Positions 1 to 7,702 of a stretch of DNA of 8,986 nucleotides are shown here, one piece after another. The notes below the pieces were generated by a model. That model was given only the letters and a program-made list of their open reading frames with translations. It was not told the DNA's origin and did no database searches. The stretch is taken from assembly GCA_002490665.1 (NCBI GenBank), contig DKUL01000031.1, positions 1-8,986 of the forward strand. The letters run 5' to 3'. Source of the DNA: Lachnospiraceae bacterium UBA7205 (lineage in GTDB: Bacteria > Bacillota > Clostridia > Lachnospirales > Lachnospiraceae). Made by a program: the position numbers and the translations under genes. Position 1 is the stretch's first letter, and each line of letters begins with the position of its first letter.

Positions 1-1917
1 AGGATTTCCATTAGTACTTCTGTCGTGCCGATTGAGTGGGATGGCGTGAAGATTAATGTTCTTGATACTCCCGGGTATTTTGACTTTATAGGTGAGGTTG
101 AGGAAGCAATCAGTGCAGCAGATGCAGCTATCATAGTGGTATCAGGCAAGTCCGGTGTTGAGGCAGGGACAGAAAAGGCATGGGAGCTTTGTGAGAAATA
201 TAAGCTGCCGAGAATGATTTATGTGACTGGAATGGATGCGGACAACGCATCATTTAAAAACGTAGTGGAGAAGCTCACGGAAATGTATGGCAAGAAGATT
301 GCACCGTTCCATTTTCCGATCAGGGAGAATGAGAAGTTCGTGGGCTATGTGAATGTCGTGAGTGAGACGGGAAACCGCTGGAAGGGCAAGGATGTCGAGG
401 CATGTGAGATTCCGGACTACAGCATGGAAAATCTGAACCTGTACAGGGATACCCTGATGGAGGCGGTGGCTGAGACAAGTGAGGAGTTTATGGACCGTTA
501 TTTCGGCGGTGAGACATTCTCTGAAAACGAGATCCGTGCGGCGCTGCGCACCAATGTTATTGACAGCTCCATTGTTCCGATTTCTATGGGGTCGAGCCTG
601 TTATGCCAGGGTACATACACATTGCTTGATGATATCGTGAAATATATGCCAAGCCCTGAAAACAGGCAGCTTGCCGGCTTTAATATGAAGACCAACGAGG
701 TCTTTGAGGCGAATTACGATTTTGCCAAGGCGAAGTCAGCGTATGTATTTAAGACAATTGTTGACCCATTTATCGGCAAGTATTCCCTGATTAAGGTATG
801 CTCCGGCGTATTTAAGGCAGATGACACAATCTATAACAAAGACAAGGATATTGAGGAAAAAGTTAGTAAGCTGTACATACTGCAGGGCAGTAAGCCGGTT
901 GAAATCAGCGAGCTGCACGCAGGTGATATCGGTGCGATTGCGAAGCTCACGGCTGCGCGGACAGGAAACACGCTTTCCACGAAGGCAACAGTGATTGAGT
1001 ACGGCAAGTTTGAGATTTCGAAGCCTTATACGGCGAAGCGCTATAAGGTGCCAAATAAGGGGGATATTGACAAAGTTTCTCAGGCATTGCAGAAGATGTC
1101 ACATGAGGATCAGACGCTGAAGGTGGTAAATGACGTGGAGAACAGGCAGACATTGCTCTATGGTATCGGCGACCAGCAGCTTGAGATTATCCAGAGCCGC
1201 CTGGCAAATGAATACAAGTGTGAGATTGAACTGAGTGACCCGAAGATTGCATTCCGCGAGACAATCAGGAAGAAATCGGATGTGGAGTACAAGTATAAAA
1301 AGCAGTCTGGCGGACATGGACAGTATGGTCATGTCAAGATGCGTTTTGAGCCGTCTGGTGATTTGGAGAAAGCGTATGTGTTTGAGCAGGAAGTAGTAGG
1401 CGGTGCGGTACCGAAGAATTATTTCCCGGCAGTTGAGAAGGGTATGCAGGAATCTGTCCTGAAAGGACCTCTGGCTGCGTATCCGGTCGTGGGCGTAAAG
1501 GGCATTTTGTATGATGGCTCTTATCATGCGGTGGATTCCTCGGAAATGGCGTTTAAGACGGCGGCAATCCAGGCATTTAAGAAAGGCTTTATGGAGGCAG
1601 GACCCGTGCTGCTTGAGCCGATTGCATCCCTCAAGGTGACGGCACCGGAGCGTTACACCGGCGATATTATGGGGGACTTGAACAAGCGGCGTGGCAGGGT
1701 GCTTGGCATGAATCCGGTCGGGAACGGCAAGCAGGTTATTGAAGCGGATATCCCGATGATGGAGCTGACAGGCTACTGCACCGTGCTTCGCTCCATGACG
1801 GGCGGACGCGGCAGCTTTGAGTATGAAGTTACGAGATATGAGCAGACACCAAACGATATTCAGGATGCACAGGTGAAAGCGAGAGCAAACAAGGTAGCAG
1901 ATTCCGTAGATGCTTAG
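1..1917 (+). CDS. Elongation factor G-like translational GTPase paralogue (5' end missing)
   Basis: The frame is open from the first base, so the gene begins outside the window; roughly 60 N-terminal residues including the P-loop are absent. Visible parts follow EF-G order: the end of switch I, a G3 motif DTPGY (window codons 22-26), then domain II, domain III, domain IV with SGGHGQYGHV (bp 1306-1335) and GDLNKRRGR (about bp 1672-1698), and a domain V ending in LRSMTGGRGSFEYEV. EF-G proteins use GTP to drive tRNA-mRNA movement on the ribosome or help recycle it. Two G-domain motifs are unusual: the His after DTPG is Tyr, as I recall for FusA2-type paralogues, and the NKxD guanine-specificity motif reads TGMD (codons 76-79). 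It is therefore probably a secondary EF-G rather than the housekeeping FusA. Tet(M)-type ribosome protection is less likely, because the sequence is closer to EF-G throughout. Its stop overlaps the convergent kinase stop. Confidence 0.9.
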   Translation, partial: RISISTSVVPIEWDGVKINVLDTPGYFDFIGEVEEAISAADAAIIVVSGKSGVEAGTEKAWELCEKYKLPRMIYVTGMDADNASFKNVVEKLTEMYGKKIAPFHFPIRENEKFVGYVNVVSETGNRWKGKDVEACEIPDYSMENLNLYRDTLMEAVAETSEEFMDRYFGGETFSENEIRAALRTNVIDSSIVPISMGSSLLCQGTYTLLDDIVKYMPSPENRQLAGFNMKTNEVFEANYDFAKAKSAYVFKTIVDPFIGKYSLIKVCSGVFKADDTIYNKDKDIEEKVSKLYILQGSKPVEISELHAGDIGAIAKLTAARTGNTLSTKATVIEYGKFEISKPYTAKRYKVPNKGDIDKVSQALQKMSHEDQTLKVVNDVENRQTLLYGIGDQQLEIIQSRLANEYKCEIELSDPKIAFRETIRKKSDVEYKYKKQSGGHGQYGHVKMRFEPSGDLEKAYVFEQEVVGGAVPKNYFPAVEKGMQESVLKGPLAAYPVVGVKGILYDGSYHAVDSSEMAFKTAAIQAFKKGFMEAGPVLLEPIASLKVTAPERYTGDIMGDLNKRRGRVLGMNPVGNGKQVIEADIPMMELTGYCTVLRSMTGGRGSFEYEVTRYEQTPNDIQDAQVKARANKVADSVDA

Positions 1918-3227
1918 GAACTAGGCTGGCTGTGGAGCAGTATCAGAAAGGTTGTACCGCCGCCCGGCGTATCCGTTACTTTGATGCTGCCATGGTGTGC
2001 AGATATAATATCGTAGGCAATGGACAGACCTAGCCCGAAGTGATTTTTGTCACTTCGGGCTTTTTCACTGCGGTAAAAGCGGTCAAATATTTTTGCTTTC
2101 TCTTCATCACTGATTCCGACACCGGTGTCAGAAATTTTGATTTCAAAATGTTTATTCCGGTAATCGGCAGAAAGGCAGATTTTTCCGCCCTCCGGTGTAT
2201 AGCTGACGGCATTGTGAAGGAAGATTGTGAGTACCTGTATGATGCGTTCGTTGTCACATATGCAGTCGGGGAGGGGATTTTCGGGAAGGGAGGCACTGAT
2301 TTGAATGTGCTTTGCGGATGCCATGTTTTCAAAAGCCTCACAGGCATTCAGAACCAGTGTGTCGAGCTGGGTGCGCACTGGCTTGATGTCGAGATGACCT
2401 GTGTCACAGCTGAGCAGGGTGAGCATGTCATTCAAAAGCCTTGATGTGCGGAGGGCTTCGTTTTTAATGGTTGTCAATTCGGAAGATGCGCCGCAGTCAA
2501 GCCCTGCCTCGGCACATGAGAGTATGACTGCGAGTGGTGTACGCAGCTCATGTGAGGCAGAAGCGATGAACTGATTTTGGCGGAGCCTGCTCGTCTCAAT
2601 AGGATTTAACAGTTTTCCGGTAAAAATCCATGCGAATATCCAGATTGCAATAAGGGCGAGCGAAATAATGCCCAAAAACAAAAGACGCTGCCTTGTCATC
2701 TGCTTCTGGATGGATGTAAGTGGTGCAGCCAACAGAATTTCCAGCGTGGATGTGTTTTTTTCCATATGAATCACAAAGCAGCAGTAACCGGATTTACTGA
2801 CGTCTGTGTCATTTTTGCAGTTCAGGATAAAAGAAGTGTAACTGCTTTTGTAGGAAAGAGTGTGGTGCGTCAATGAGGAGCCGTTATTGTGGTAATAGTT
2901 CCATGCTTTGTCAAGTACCCGCTTTCTCTCGCCACTTTCCTGTATTTTATTGGTATCATATAGAAATTCGGTATTGTTGTCCATCAGGGATACATAATAT
3001 TTTTTGCCCGATTCAAGCTGGGCTAGCCAGGTGTTGCTGATGATGTCCTGCTGTTCAATGTAGGAGGCGATGGTGTAGATGTCACTCTGGTAGGAGTACA
3101 TCTTGTTTTTCGTCATATTGCTTTCGGTGATAAACAAATAGCCAAGTGTCATGACAATTAAAATCAATGTGGTGATACAGCCGTTTAACAGCGTTAGGTG
3201 TATGTGAGCTTTTTTGATAGTATTCAT
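1914..3227 (-). CDS. Membrane sensor histidine kinase of an OmpR-type two-component system
   Basis: This 437-residue kinase presumably autophosphorylates and passes phosphate to the response regulator encoded just upstream. It has a transmembrane segment at about residues 12-34, an extracellular sensor region of roughly 145 residues with no recognised fold, and a second transmembrane segment at about 181-204. The phospho-acceptor H226 lies in SASHELRTPL. The ATPase domain shows the N box (N339), G1 box DTGVG (367-371), an F box near F381 and G2 box GLGL (398-401). The linker between the second membrane segment and the H box is only about 20 residues, so a full HAMP domain is absent. The ATG at 3227 is preceded one codon away by an in-frame TGA, which fixes the start. 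An AGAAGG sequence lies 14 nt upstream, rather far. It begins 20 bp after the regulator stop, so the two are cotranscribed. The stimulus and targets cannot be read from the sequence. Confidence 0.93.
   Translation of the reverse strand: MNTIKKAHIHLTLLNGCITTLILIVMTLGYLFITESNMTKNKMYSYQSDIYTIASYIEQQDIISNTWLAQLESGKKYYVSLMDNNTEFLYDTNKIQESGERKRVLDKAWNYYHNNGSSLTHHTLSYKSSYTSFILNCKNDTDVSKSGYCCFVIHMEKNTSTLEILLAAPLTSIQKQMTRQRLLFLGIISLALIAIWIFAWIFTGKLLNPIETSRLRQNQFIASASHELRTPLAVILSCAEAGLDCGASSELTTIKNEALRTSRLLNDMLTLLSCDTGHLDIKPVRTQLDTLVLNACEAFENMASAKHIQISASLPENPLPDCICDNERIIQVLTIFLHNAVSYTPEGGKICLSADYRNKHFEIKISDTGVGISDEEKAKIFDRFYRSEKARSDKNHFGLGLSIAYDIISAHHGSIKVTDTPGGGTTFLILLHSQPSS
2032..2065 (+). terminator. 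Intrinsic terminator of the EF-G-like gene, inside the kinase gene
   Basis: The arms 2032-2043 (AGCCCGAAGTGA) and 2050-2061 (TCACTTCGGGCT) are perfect 12-bp complements around a 6-nt loop. A run of five T follows at 2061-2065. This is a canonical plus-strand rho-independent terminator 115 bp after the EF-G-like stop. There is no T run on the minus side, so it should not end kinase transcription. It lies within sensor kinase codons. Confidence 0.85.
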
Positions 3228-3247
3228 ATGTCAGAAATTATCCTTCT

Positions 3248-3922
3248 CTATTCTTCCAGCAGACAGTAGCCAATGCCTCGTATGGTTCTTAGTTTCAGTC
3301 GGCTTCCGACCGTCTTGAGCCGCCTGCGGACGAAGTAAATATAGTTGTCGAGATTCCCTTCCTCAACATCACTGTCCGGTCCCCAGATTTTTAGTAAAAG
3401 TGTGTTTCTTGACAGGGTCTGCCCGCCATTTTTGACAAATATTTCAAGCATTGCGCCTTCGCGCCTGGAGCAGGTGCAGCTGCCGTCTGGACCGGTGAGG
3501 GTGTTTGATGCCTCGTCAAAGCTGATGTCGCAGTATGTGGGCAACTCTGCCTGGCTGATGACAGGAGAGCGCCTTGTGACACACTGGATACGTGCCAGCA
3601 GCTCCTCGAACGCAAACGGTTTTACCAGATAATCGTCGGCACCAAGGTTCAGTCCGGTTACTTTGTCGTTCAGGGTTCCAAGTGCAGTTATGATGATAAT
3701 CGGGATGCTGATGCCCTGCCTGCGCAGCTTGGTCAGTACCATGGTACCCTCCATGCCGGGAAGCATCCGGTCGAGCAGTATCACGTCGTGGATATTCTGC
3801 GCGGCGTAATAGAGGGCTTCTTCCCCATCATGGCATGAGTCCACATCAAAGCCCCTGGAAACCAGCTGTGTTGTAAGTGTTTCGTTCAGTTTCTTGTCAT
3901 CTTCGGCGAGTAGTATACGCAT
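3248..3922 (-). CDS. OmpR/PhoB-family DNA-binding response regulator
   Basis: This 224-residue protein has an N-terminal receiver domain and a C-terminal winged-helix DNA-binding domain, the usual size and order of OmpR-family regulators. The receiver shows the acidic pocket E7-D8-D9, phospho-acceptor D51 in LLDRMLPG, T79, and K101 in the VKPF motif. The C-terminal domain ends with the typical NLDNYIYFVRRRLK recognition-helix region and RTIRGIGYCL wing. The ATG start at 3922 has a strong GGAGGAG ribosome binding site (3928-3934) with 5-nt spacing. It is the first gene of a two-gene operon with the downstream kinase, its presumed phosphodonor. Regulated genes are unknown; a repeat overlapping its own promoter suggests autoregulation. 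Confidence 0.95.
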   Translation of the reverse strand: MRILLAEDDKKLNETLTTQLVSRGFDVDSCHDGEEALYYAAQNIHDVILLDRMLPGMEGTMVLTKLRRQGISIPIIIITALGTLNDKVTGLNLGADDYLVKPFAFEELLARIQCVTRRSPVISQAELPTYCDISFDEASNTLTGPDGSCTCSRREGAMLEIFVKNGGQTLSRNTLLLKIWGPDSDVEEGNLDNYIYFVRRRLKTVGSRLKLRTIRGIGYCLLEE

Positions 3923-3957
3923 TGTTGCTCCTCCATTTTGTAAAATCTTTTTTGTAA

Positions 3958-3996
3958 TTTATATTTTACTTTATTTTTATCTAAATTATCTCTAAA
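3958..3996 (-). promoter_or_regulatory. Candidate promoter and regulator box for the two-component operon
   Basis: Read on the minus strand, TTTAGA (3980-3985) and TATAAA (3958-3963) are separated by 16 bp and resemble a sigma-A promoter upstream of the regulator gene. A second TTTAGA (3991-3996) lies exactly 11 bp further upstream, forming a direct repeat that overlaps the -35. OmpR-family regulators typically bind tandem half-sites about 11 bp apart in this position, so autoregulation is inferred. The surrounding DNA is very A+T rich, which weakens the call. Confidence 0.45.
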
Positions 3997-4117
3997 ATTA
4001 CTATGAATATATCGGGCAGGAGAAGACGATGTCTGTGACTATTATATGAAATTTTTTGCAGGGTATCAATAGAATTATTTTGGGTGGGCAAAGTCCTGGC
4101 CTGAACTGTTACGGTGG

Positions 4118-4146
4118 TTGCATTTTTTCTGGATTATAGATATACT
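4118..4146 (+). promoter_or_regulatory. Sigma-A-type promoter for the ATPase/nuclease-like gene
   Basis: TTGCAT (4118-4123) and TATACT (4141-4146) are separated by exactly 17 bp. The promoter lies 60 bp before the preferred GTG start at 4207. It overlaps the 5' part of the longest open frame, which argues that the frame's upstream portion is not translated. Confidence 0.6.
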
Positions 4147-4192
4147 GTATTTAGAATATGGCAGGATAAAAGCGGAAGCTGGACTGCTGTTT

Positions 4193-4199
4193 GGGGAGG
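4193..4199 (+). promoter_or_regulatory. Ribosome binding site that fixes the GTG start at 4207
   Basis: GGGGAGG lies 7 nt before an in-frame GTG at 4207. A second in-frame GTG at 4201 is too close to it. No similar site precedes the GTG at 4114. Confidence 0.65.
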
Positions 4200-4206
4200 T
4201 GTGGAT

Positions 4207-5907
4207 GTGGACTGCAAGACGGTTGTCAATCTAGGTGCGCAGCGATATGACAGGCTTAGGGAGCAGGGAGCTTTCTATGTCGATAAAACGGCATTTATAA
4301 AAGAATGGTGGGAGAACGGCTCTGACGTGACGCTTATCACACGTCCGCGGAGATTCGGAAAGACATTGAATATGAGCATGATGGAGTGCTTTTTTTCGAA
4401 TAAGTATGCAGGGAGGGGAGACCTGTTTGAGGGTCTTGCCATCTGGGACGATGAGAAGTACAGGCAGCTTCAGGGAGCATACCCTGTGATATTCTTAAGT
4501 TTTGCAGGTGTAAAGATGGGTAATGTGAAGGATATGAAGGCGGCAGTGAAGATTATCCTTTCCAATCTGTACGGAATGTACAGGGAAATTATGAAGTCAG
4601 ATAAATTTGATGATGGTGACAGGGAATCCTTTGCGGCGGTAAATGAAAGGATGGGGGATGCCAAGGCACAGGCGGCAGTGAATTCGCTTTGCATCTACCT
4701 CGAAAGGTATTATGGGAAAAAAGTAATCGTGCTGCTGGACGAGTATGATACCCCGATGCAGGAGGCATGGATTGGCGGCTACTGGGATGAGGCAGTCGGG
4801 TTTTTCCGCAGTTTTTTTGACAATACGTTCAAGACGAACCCGCATCTGCACCGCGGCATCATAACAGGAATAACAAGAATTTCAAAAGAGAGTATTTTTT
4901 CTGATTTCAATAATCTGGACGTGGTTACGGCAACTTCGGATGAGTATGCCATTTCATTTGGCTTTACGGAGGATGAGGTATTTGGGGTTCTGGATGATAT
5001 GGGACTTGGAAATGAGAAGGAGAATGTAAAATACTGGTATGACGGATTTACATTTGGAAGTTATAAAGATATCTATAATCCATGGTCAATCACGTCATTT
5101 ATTAAGAAAAATGGTAAGTACAGCGCATACTGGGCAAATACAAGCTCAAACGGCCTTGTCAATTCCCTGGTACAGACTGGAAAGGTAGAGATTAAGGAGA
5201 CAGTGGAGACACTCATCAAGGGTGGCAGTTTTAAGGCAGTGATTGACGAGCAGATTGTCTTTAACCAGCTTGCCGACAGTGCAAGTGCGGTGTGGAGTCT
5301 GATGCTTGCGACCGGCTATTTAAAGATTCTTGAGGTGGAGGTTGTGGGGGAAGACAAAGAAGCACAGTATACCCTGACGCTTACCAATAAAGAAGTTGCT
5401 CTGATGTTCAAAAACATGGTAAACAGCTGGTTTAAGAATAATGCCCGCGTTCCGTACAATGACTTTATCAAGGCGATGCTGATTGACGATGTAGATTCCA
5501 TGAATGAGTTTATGAATGACATTGCCCTTGCGAGTTTTTCAAACTTCGATGTGTCCATGGGCGCATCGTCCAATGATGCGCCGGAGCGGTTTTACCATGG
5601 ATTCGTGCTGGGACTGATTGTGGACTTGTCAGATAGGTTTGTGATTCAATCCAACAGGGAGAGCGGATTTGGACGTTATGACATCATGCTAAAGCCGCGG
5701 GATAAAGAAAATGACAATGCCTACATTATAGAATTTAAGGTGCATAAGCCGAGGAAAGAAAAAGATTTGGAGCAGACGCTTGCAAATGCCTTGCTTCAAA
5801 TCGAGGAGAAACGCTACGAAACGGAACTTATCGCAGAAGGATTTGCACCAGGACGCATCAGAAAATACGGCATAGCATTCAAGGGGAAAGAGTGCCTGAT
5901 AGGATAG
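4207..5907 (+). CDS. AAA-ATPase-like protein with C-terminal PD-(D/E)XK nuclease-like domain
   Basis: The 566-residue product matches the common Lachnospiraceae/Bacteroidetes family that pairs an AAA-ATPase-like domain (Pfam PF09820) with a PDDEXK_9 domain (PF08011), recognised from memory. Near the N-terminus is the family signature FYVDKTAFIKEWW. A Walker A-like TRPRRFGKTLN follows (GKT at about residues 51-53), then a Walker B-like VLLDEYD (DEYD about 178-181) and the FGFTEDEV region. The C-terminus has GRYDIML (D about 492) and IIEFKV (E about 509, K about 511), fitting a PD-(D/E)XK active site. Cellular function is unestablished; roles in mobile-element biology or defence have been guessed for such proteins. 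The frame stays open upstream to a GTG at 4114, but a promoter and a ribosome binding site favour GTG 4207, as does the family-like N-terminus. It probably shares a transcript with the amidase 37 bp downstream. Confidence 0.88.
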   Translation: MDCKTVVNLGAQRYDRLREQGAFYVDKTAFIKEWWENGSDVTLITRPRRFGKTLNMSMMECFFSNKYAGRGDLFEGLAIWDDEKYRQLQGAYPVIFLSFAGVKMGNVKDMKAAVKIILSNLYGMYREIMKSDKFDDGDRESFAAVNERMGDAKAQAAVNSLCIYLERYYGKKVIVLLDEYDTPMQEAWIGGYWDEAVGFFRSFFDNTFKTNPHLHRGIITGITRISKESIFSDFNNLDVVTATSDEYAISFGFTEDEVFGVLDDMGLGNEKENVKYWYDGFTFGSYKDIYNPWSITSFIKKNGKYSAYWANTSSNGLVNSLVQTGKVEIKETVETLIKGGSFKAVIDEQIVFNQLADSASAVWSLMLATGYLKILEVEVVGEDKEAQYTLTLTNKEVALMFKNMVNSWFKNNARVPYNDFIKAMLIDDVDSMNEFMNDIALASFSNFDVSMGASSNDAPERFYHGFVLGLIVDLSDRFVIQSNRESGFGRYDIMLKPRDKENDNAYIIEFKVHKPRKEKDLEQTLANALLQIEEKRYETELIAEGFAPGRIRKYGIAFKGKECLIG

Positions 5908-5944
5908 TCTGGAGTGTTTTTAGAAAAGAGAGGTATCATTTAAT

Positions 5945-6850
5945 ATGAAAAGATTTCGTTTGATTTTGCTGGTTGTCCTTGCAATGTGCATAGGCTGTGG
6001 AAGCAAGCCAGTTCCGGTATTTGAACCAGTCATACTATATACGACGGATAAGGTAAACTGCAGGACTTCCAACACAACGGATTCCGAGGTGCTTGGGGTA
6101 CTGCCAAGGAACACTGCGGTAGTTGCGGTCGGCTATGATGCCGGCTGGTATCAAATCCAGTATCAGGATGGCTTGGGATATATAAGGGAGGATTTCCTGA
6201 GCACGGAGAAAATTGCCACAAATGGAAAGCTTATCGTGATTGACGCAGGACATCAGGCGAAGGCGGACACTGCAAAGGAACCCATCGGGCCTGGTGCCGT
6301 GGAGACGAAGATTAAGGTGTCTGGCGGCACTTCTGGCGTAAGTACGGGTCTGCCTGAATATGAGTTGAATCTGTCCGTTGCGCGCAAGCTTCAGGAGGAG
6401 CTGTTAGACCGCGGGTATGATGTCATCATGTGCAGGGAGACAAATGATGTCAATATCAGCAATTCGGAACGCGCGCAGATTGCAAATGAAAACAAAGCAG
6501 ATGCATTTATCCGCATCCATGCGAACGGTTCAACGAATTCCAGGGCAAACGGCATGATGACCATCTGTCAGACTGCATCCAATCCGTATAATAGTGCGTT
6601 CTATCAGGACAGCAAGGCACTTTCCACATGTGTGCTTGATGAGATGGTAGCAAGTACTGGTGCAAAAAAGGAGCGTGTCTGGGAGACAGACACAATGAGC
6701 GGTATCAATTGGTGCCAGGTGCCTGTCACAATCGTGGAGATGGGTTACATGACAAATCCGGGTGAGGATAAGCTGCTCGCAACCGATGAATACCAGTACA
6801 AAATTGTTGATGGCATTGCAAACGGAATCGACTTGTTTCTGGGCTTCTGA
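5945..6850 (+). CDS. Lipoprotein N-acetylmuramoyl-L-alanine amidase with SH3b domain
   Basis: This 301-residue enzyme should cut the bond between N-acetylmuramic acid and L-alanine of peptidoglycan, outside the membrane. It starts with a basic stretch and hydrophobic segment ending in CIGC, so C18 is the likely lipidation site, although position -3 is Cys rather than the usual Leu. A bacterial SH3 domain spans about residues 30-87, with CRTSNTTDSEVLGVL and GWYQIQY typical of that fold. The Amidase_3 domain follows at about 95-300: zinc ligands H103 (IDAGH), E138 (LPEYELN) and H192 (RIHAN), and catalytic E265 (VEMGYMTN). All key residues are present, so it should be active. A modest GAGAGG site lies 11 nt before ATG. 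No promoter or terminator is visible in the 37 bp after the ATPase-like gene, suggesting cotranscription. It may act in wall remodelling; a specific role is not evident. Confidence 0.92.
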   Translation: MKRFRLILLVVLAMCIGCGSKPVPVFEPVILYTTDKVNCRTSNTTDSEVLGVLPRNTAVVAVGYDAGWYQIQYQDGLGYIREDFLSTEKIATNGKLIVIDAGHQAKADTAKEPIGPGAVETKIKVSGGTSGVSTGLPEYELNLSVARKLQEELLDRGYDVIMCRETNDVNISNSERAQIANENKADAFIRIHANGSTNSRANGMMTICQTASNPYNSAFYQDSKALSTCVLDEMVASTGAKKERVWETDTMSGINWCQVPVTIVEMGYMTNPGEDKLLATDEYQYKIVDGIANGIDLFLGF

Positions 6851-6871
6851 TGATGCAAAGCAGTATGGGGT

Positions 6872-6906
6872 CTCCATGCTATATTTCCTCTCTGGAGTGG
6901 TTTTTT
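6872..6906 (+). terminator. Possible weak terminator after the amidase gene
   Basis: CTCCA (6872-6876) can pair with TGGAG (6893-6897), followed three bases later by six T (6901-6906) that run into the stop codon of the convergent hydrolase. The stem is only 5 bp with a 16-nt loop. An alternative hairpin, AGTATGG/CCATGCT (6862-6868 with 6874-6880), lacks an adjacent T run. The location fits, but the structure is weak. Confidence 0.3.
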
Positions 6907-7702
6907 ACGATATATTTTTAATAAAAGCTTGAATTTCGCGGTTTACCTGTTTTGGATTGTCTCCGTTTGCGAAATGTTTTGCATTTTTGATATAATGCAG
7001 CGGATAGCCGGTCTGTTTTGCCCATGCCCTGCAATAAGCTTTTACTTTTCCGGTGCTGTCCTTATCGCCGACAAGGATTAAAATGGGAAATGAAAATGTC
7101 ACATCTGCGTTTTCATGGGCGAAGTATCCATATGCAATCCGCATCTGTTCAACCATGTCTGCCTTTGAAAGCGGTTCTGTCATGGAAAGCATTTTTTGGT
7201 AGGAATAACGTGTTTGGGCAACCGACCATGCCATACTTTTTCGTAGAAGATTTGCCGGAAACCATTTTGCCATTGGTGCAATCCGTTTCAGCCACCACAA
7301 GTCGGATTTGGAGTAGTAGCATAAGCCCAACGGCGTTGTATCTAACGCCACAAATCCCTTTACCATGTCGGGATGGCGGACGGCAAAATGCTGGCTTGGA
7401 TAACCACCCATGGACATTCCGACCAGGATGACTTTTTCGATATTTTCTGCCCGCAGGATGGAATACAGAATTTCTGCCGTATCACGATAGGAAAAATTCT
7501 TATAGGGTCTTGACAATCCATGCATGGGAACATCCCAGAAAATAGTAGTATAGTTCTTGGAAAAATAGGAAGCCTGCCGCTCAAACATAGTGTGGTCGGC
7601 AGTCAGACCGTGTGTGAATACAATGCAGTCAGCGTTATTTTCTTTTTTCTCAATCCAGTAATGGACAGCACCGCCCGGTGCTGTTATTTTTTTGTGTTTC
7701 AT
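6905..7702 (-). CDS. Alpha/beta-fold hydrolase, substrate unknown
   Basis: The 265-residue product has the alpha/beta hydrolase layout without a signal peptide, so it is probably cytoplasmic. The oxyanion-hole region is FTHGLTADH (about 29-37). The nucleophile elbow is GMSMGG with S97. The acid is probably D215 in LVGDKDS and the base H243 in NAKHFANGDNP, so a Ser-Asp-His triad appears complete. A cap-like insertion with Trp- and Tyr-rich helices lies at about 125-195. Esterase, lipase or C-C hydrolase activity are all possible; the sequence alone does not choose. The ATG has a long purine-rich site with AAGGAG (7710-7715), 7 nt upstream. Its start overlaps the stop of the small antitoxin-like frame upstream (TAATG), so the two were probably an operon with translational coupling. 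No convincing minus-strand terminator is visible after it. Confidence 0.9.
   Translation of the reverse strand: MKHKKITAPGGAVHYWIEKKENNADCIVFTHGLTADHTMFERQASYFSKNYTTIFWDVPMHGLSRPYKNFSYRDTAEILYSILRAENIEKVILVGMSMGGYPSQHFAVRHPDMVKGFVALDTTPLGLCYYSKSDLWWLKRIAPMAKWFPANLLRKSMAWSVAQTRYSYQKMLSMTEPLSKADMVEQMRIAYGYFAHENADVTFSFPILILVGDKDSTGKVKAYCRAWAKQTGYPLHYIKNAKHFANGDNPKQVNREIQAFIKNIS

Noticed and set aside
1099..1527. Minus-strand frame of 142 codons antisense to the EF-G-like gene
   Set aside because: The translation is low-complexity and unlike any protein I know, and the plus strand there encodes conserved EF-G domains III and IV.
1680..1913. Search for a minus-strand terminator of the kinase operon inside the EF-G-like gene
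   Set aside because: No stable stem followed by a T run on the minus strand was seen; the operon's end remains unlocated.
1..1917. Tetracycline ribosome-protection (Tet(M)-type) protein
   Set aside because: Motifs such as SGGHGQYGHV, GDLNKRRGR and the C-terminal LRSMTGGRGSF fit EF-G paralogues better than Tet proteins.
2040..2444. Plus-strand frame of 134 codons within the kinase gene
   Set aside because: It lies wholly antisense to the conserved ATPase domain of the kinase, has no family resemblance and no ribosome binding site, and starts inside the terminator hairpin.
4003..4049. Very short plus-strand frames at 4003 and 4029 (the latter after AGGAG) upstream of the ATPase-like gene
   Set aside because: They are 11 and 6 codons long and upstream of the predicted promoter of the downstream gene, so a leader-peptide role is not supported.
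7018..7431. Plus-strand frame of 137 codons across the hydrolase gene
   Set aside because: It is a shadow of the hydrolase coding strand, which has a full catalytic triad and a good ribosome binding site.
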